Part shown: piece after piece, positions 35,238-36,846 of the stretch
How the letters are laid out: each line of letters starts with the position of its first letter
How positions within the stretch are numbered: the stretch's first letter is position 1
The notes under the pieces: model-generated
The model's input: only the letters and a program-made list of their open reading frames with translations
What the model was told of the DNA's origin: nothing
Database searches by the model: none
Translations under genes and position numbers: made by a program
NCBI RefSeq assembly: GCF_001742425.1
Contig: NZ_MJEH01000030.1
Location: 1-36,846, forward strand
Reading direction: 5' to 3'
DNA: 36,846 nt
From: Bacillus solimangrovi
GTDB taxonomy: Bacteria > Bacillota > Bacilli > Bacillales > Bacillaceae_N

Positions 35238-35263
35238 GTATAACTTTTTTTCATGTTTGTCAA
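35238..35263 (-). promoter_or_regulatory. Candidate promoter of the YtrA-type operon
   Basis: On the minus strand TTGACA lies at 35263-35258. A -10 such as TATACG (15-base spacing) or TACGGT (17-base spacing) lies at the edge of the operator. The exact -10 is unclear. Confidence 0.45.
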
Positions 35264-35299
35264 ATTGAAAATAGTTAAAATACACCAAGTAACATTCCT

Positions 35300-35395
35300 T
35301 TTAAGTGGGAGGACAAGTATCATAATTGTTTCAACTAACTATTAGATGGGGGTAAAGTAAAACCTCTCTGATAGAAGTTTTACTATTTTCATTAT
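35300..35395 (+). repeat. Dispersed intergenic repeat, copy
   Basis: TTTTAAGTGGGAGGACAAGT, then ATTGTTTCAACTAACTATTA, then GATAGAAGTTTTACTATTTT, in the order seen in the other copies. Confidence 0.55.
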
Positions 35396-35471
35396 TAACT
35401 TGATGAATAAAAGTTGTAGTTGAGAACGATTTATGTATAATTAAGGGAATTGATGGAAGGGTGGTGGGCGA

Positions 35472-36379
35472 ATGGTATCTCTACATGAAGTTGTAGACAG
35501 ATTAGATAACGAGTTCAATATTAAGGCATATGGTAAAGATCCTGCTTTTAGTCGATTTATTCCTAATGTGTATGACCTTTTAAAGTATGATTGGAAATTA
35601 GTTTTTGAAGATGAGTTTTGTGAATTGTTTAACGGACTAATGCTAAAAGGAGCTTCAGAAGTAAATTGTGTTTATTTAGCTGTCTTCCCAACAGATAACG
35701 TTTTGGAGAGGTTTACAGAGGAGAGTAATGAGGGAGACCTTTTATTTATGCATCATCCATTATTAATGGAGTGTGGCGATCCAAACGGTAGCTGGGGACG
35801 TGGTTTTGTTCCAATCAAAGAAAAGTATATTAGAAGAATGCAAGAGAAGAACTTGTCTGTATATACTTGTCACGTACCGATGGATTACCATAAACAACTA
35901 GGAACGAGTATTGCGATAGCACATGCATTAAATGCTAAGGTTGCTTAGCAAATGAACAGGGAGAAAACCTTGTACTTGTTTGTCAAATTGACGAAACAAA
36001 TACGATTGATTTGATCGAAACTTTGAAAGATATTTTTGAGATTCCATATGTTGATTTTGAAGGGCAATACTTAAGTAACATTAACAAGATTGGCATCGTT
36101 GCAGGGTGCGGAGACAAAGTTGAATGGATGAAGGAAGCGGAAAAAAAGGGAGTACAAGCGTACATAACTGGCGAAATTCATTGTCACATTGATAACGATT
36201 ATGGAAAGAAGAGATACAATCACATGATGGAGTATGCTTCTAATACAGCAATGTCTCTCATAGGTGTTTCACATTCAGCTTCTGAATATCTTGTTAAGAA
36301 AACACTCATGTGTGATTGGTTTGAACGAAACTTCAAAATCGATACTCAACTAATCCCGCAAGAAAAATGGTGGTTATAA
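35472..36379 (+). pseudogene. Nif3-like metal-binding protein gene, frameshifted
   Basis: The first part (35472-35948, 158 codons) is the N-terminal half of a Nif3/NIF3-like (DUF34) protein with the metal-binding blocks LLFMHHPLLME and CHVPMDYHKQLGTS. It ends at a TAG (35946-35948). The rest continues in another frame from about 35945 to 36379 (NEQGENLVLVCQIDETNTID, later IGIVAGCGDKVEWMKEAEKK, ITGEIHCHIDND and IGVSHSASEYL with the second set of ligands). One missing or extra base near 35940-35948 explains both. A GGGTGG stretch precedes the ATG at 35472. Either a true pseudogene or a sequencing error. Nif3-like proteins are conserved, but their function is not settled. Confidence 0.7.
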
Positions 36380-36413
36380 GTATTAATTTTTTATTTAATA
36401 AAAAATGTTGTTT

Positions 36414-36438
36414 TAGAAATAGAGTTAGATTGTTGTGC
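36414..36438 (+). repeat. Left arm of 25-bp perfect inverted repeat
   Basis: This arm begins TAGAAATAGAGTTAG and ends TGTTGTGC; it is the exact reverse complement of 36822-36846. Identity stops on the inner side at 36439/36821. The outer limit cannot be seen because the right arm reaches the window end. Confidence 0.85.
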
Positions 36439-36453
36439 AATGAGACGGAGGAT

Positions 36454-36799
36454 ATGACATTTAAGAAGAAAACGTATAATAAACTCGTTCGTGATCACAT
36501 ACCAGATATTATTGAAAAGAAAGGGCAACAGTGTGAATGTTATCAGTTAGATGAAAAGACATATACAAAAGGAGTTGAGAAATAAGCTAACCGAAGAATT
36601 AGAAGAATACTTATCATCATCTAGTGATTGTGAATCAATTGAAGAGCTTGCAGATATTTTGGAGGTCATTCATTCTTTAGCAAAGGTTCATAACTATTCA
36701 TTTGAAGATATTGAAAAAGTGAGACGTAACAAGCTTAGTGAACGTGGTGGATTTGAAAAGCGGTATTTTTTAGTGAGTACAACTTCAGCTTTTGAATAA
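36454..36799 (+). pseudogene. MazG-like nucleotide pyrophosphohydrolase gene, frameshifted
   Basis: The first frame (ATG 36454, GGAGG two bases upstream) gives MTFKKKTYNKLVRDHIPDII and EKKGQQCECYQLDEKTYTK, and stops at 36585. The second frame continues with ELRNKLTEELEEYL, then ESIEELADILEVIHSLAKVH (the EExxE...ExxD metal-binding helices of MazG-like/phosphoribosyl-ATP pyrophosphohydrolase proteins), and ends at 36799. The join is at about 36570-36575, where one extra G in AAAAGG would explain the shift. The whole product would be about 114 residues, normal for this small family. It lies entirely inside the 25-bp inverted repeat. Confidence 0.7.
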
Positions 36800-36821
36800 G
36801 ATTCTAATTTAATACTGGTTG

Positions 36822-36846
36822 GCACAACAATCTAACTCTATTTCTA
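36822..36846 (-). repeat. Right arm of 25-bp perfect inverted repeat
   Basis: Reverse complement of 36414-36438, ending exactly at the last base of the window, so the repeat may be longer than 25 bp. Confidence 0.85.

Noticed and set aside
26482-35395. Dispersed repeats as a CRISPR array
   Set aside because: Copies are diverged, kilobases apart and separated by genes; there are no regular spacers and no cas genes.
36454-36799. MazG-like gene as part of a toxin-antitoxin or defence island
   Set aside because: No partner gene (MazE/MazF or defence protein) is visible before the window ends, and the reading frame is broken.

Overview
The window looks like chromosomal DNA from a spore-forming, low-GC Firmicute of the Bacillaceae. 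The evidence is the lutABC/lutP/lutR lactate module, a Bacillus-type methionine salvage cluster controlled by SAM-I (S-box) riboswitches, a small gamma-type acid-soluble spore protein, strong AGGAGG-type ribosome binding sites, and many stem-loop plus T-run terminators. I cannot fix the genus from sequence alone.

Layout. 1-6400: L-lactate utilisation, with permease lutP (-), regulator lutR (+) and the operon lutABC (+). TCATC-A-GATGA palindromes lie in front of both lutP and lutA, and there is a CcpA-type cre in front of lutP. 6450-8970: small accessory genes on the minus strand (PspC-domain protein, lipoprotein, DUF6463-type membrane protein plus AraC regulator) and a decayed DinB-family remnant. 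9000-18790: methionine salvage. Minus strand: mtnK, mtnA and a three-gene ribose-type ABC importer in one tight operon. Plus strand: mtnW, mtnX, mtnB, mtnD. Each operon has its own promoter, SAM-I aptamer and terminator, back to back. The simplest reading is import of 5-methylthioribose by the ABC transporter, phosphorylation by MtnK, isomerisation by MtnA, then MtnW/X/B/D steps towards the methionine precursor. 18900-24100: Gly/Tyr-rich small protein, methyltransferase, small membrane protein, chemoreceptor and TauE/SafE permease. 24088-27370: a c-di-GMP pair, namely a PAS-(degenerate GGDEF)-EAL protein divergent from a PilZ protein. 27700-31900: S41 protease, Nif11-like small protein, gamma-SASP, YczE-like membrane protein and YpgQ-like HD phosphohydrolase. 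31900-33240: a small membrane ORF with an apparent ATT start, a truncated GNAT acetyltransferase and repeats. 33245-35240: a YtrA-type GntR/ABC operon with a perfect 10+4+10 operator. 35470-end: a frameshifted Nif3-like gene, then a frameshifted MazG-like gene enclosed by a perfect 25-bp inverted repeat whose right arm runs to the window edge.

Many intergenic spaces on the right half carry diverged copies of one roughly 100-bp repeat. Several start codons were moved from the longest ORF to an internal ATG, GTG or TTG because a strong Shine-Dalgarno (SD) sequence decides the start. The best candidates for something little described are the riboswitch-controlled methylthioribose importer, the inverted-repeat-bounded MazG-like element, the dispersed repeat and the orphan Nif11-like gene. 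None of these is proven here.
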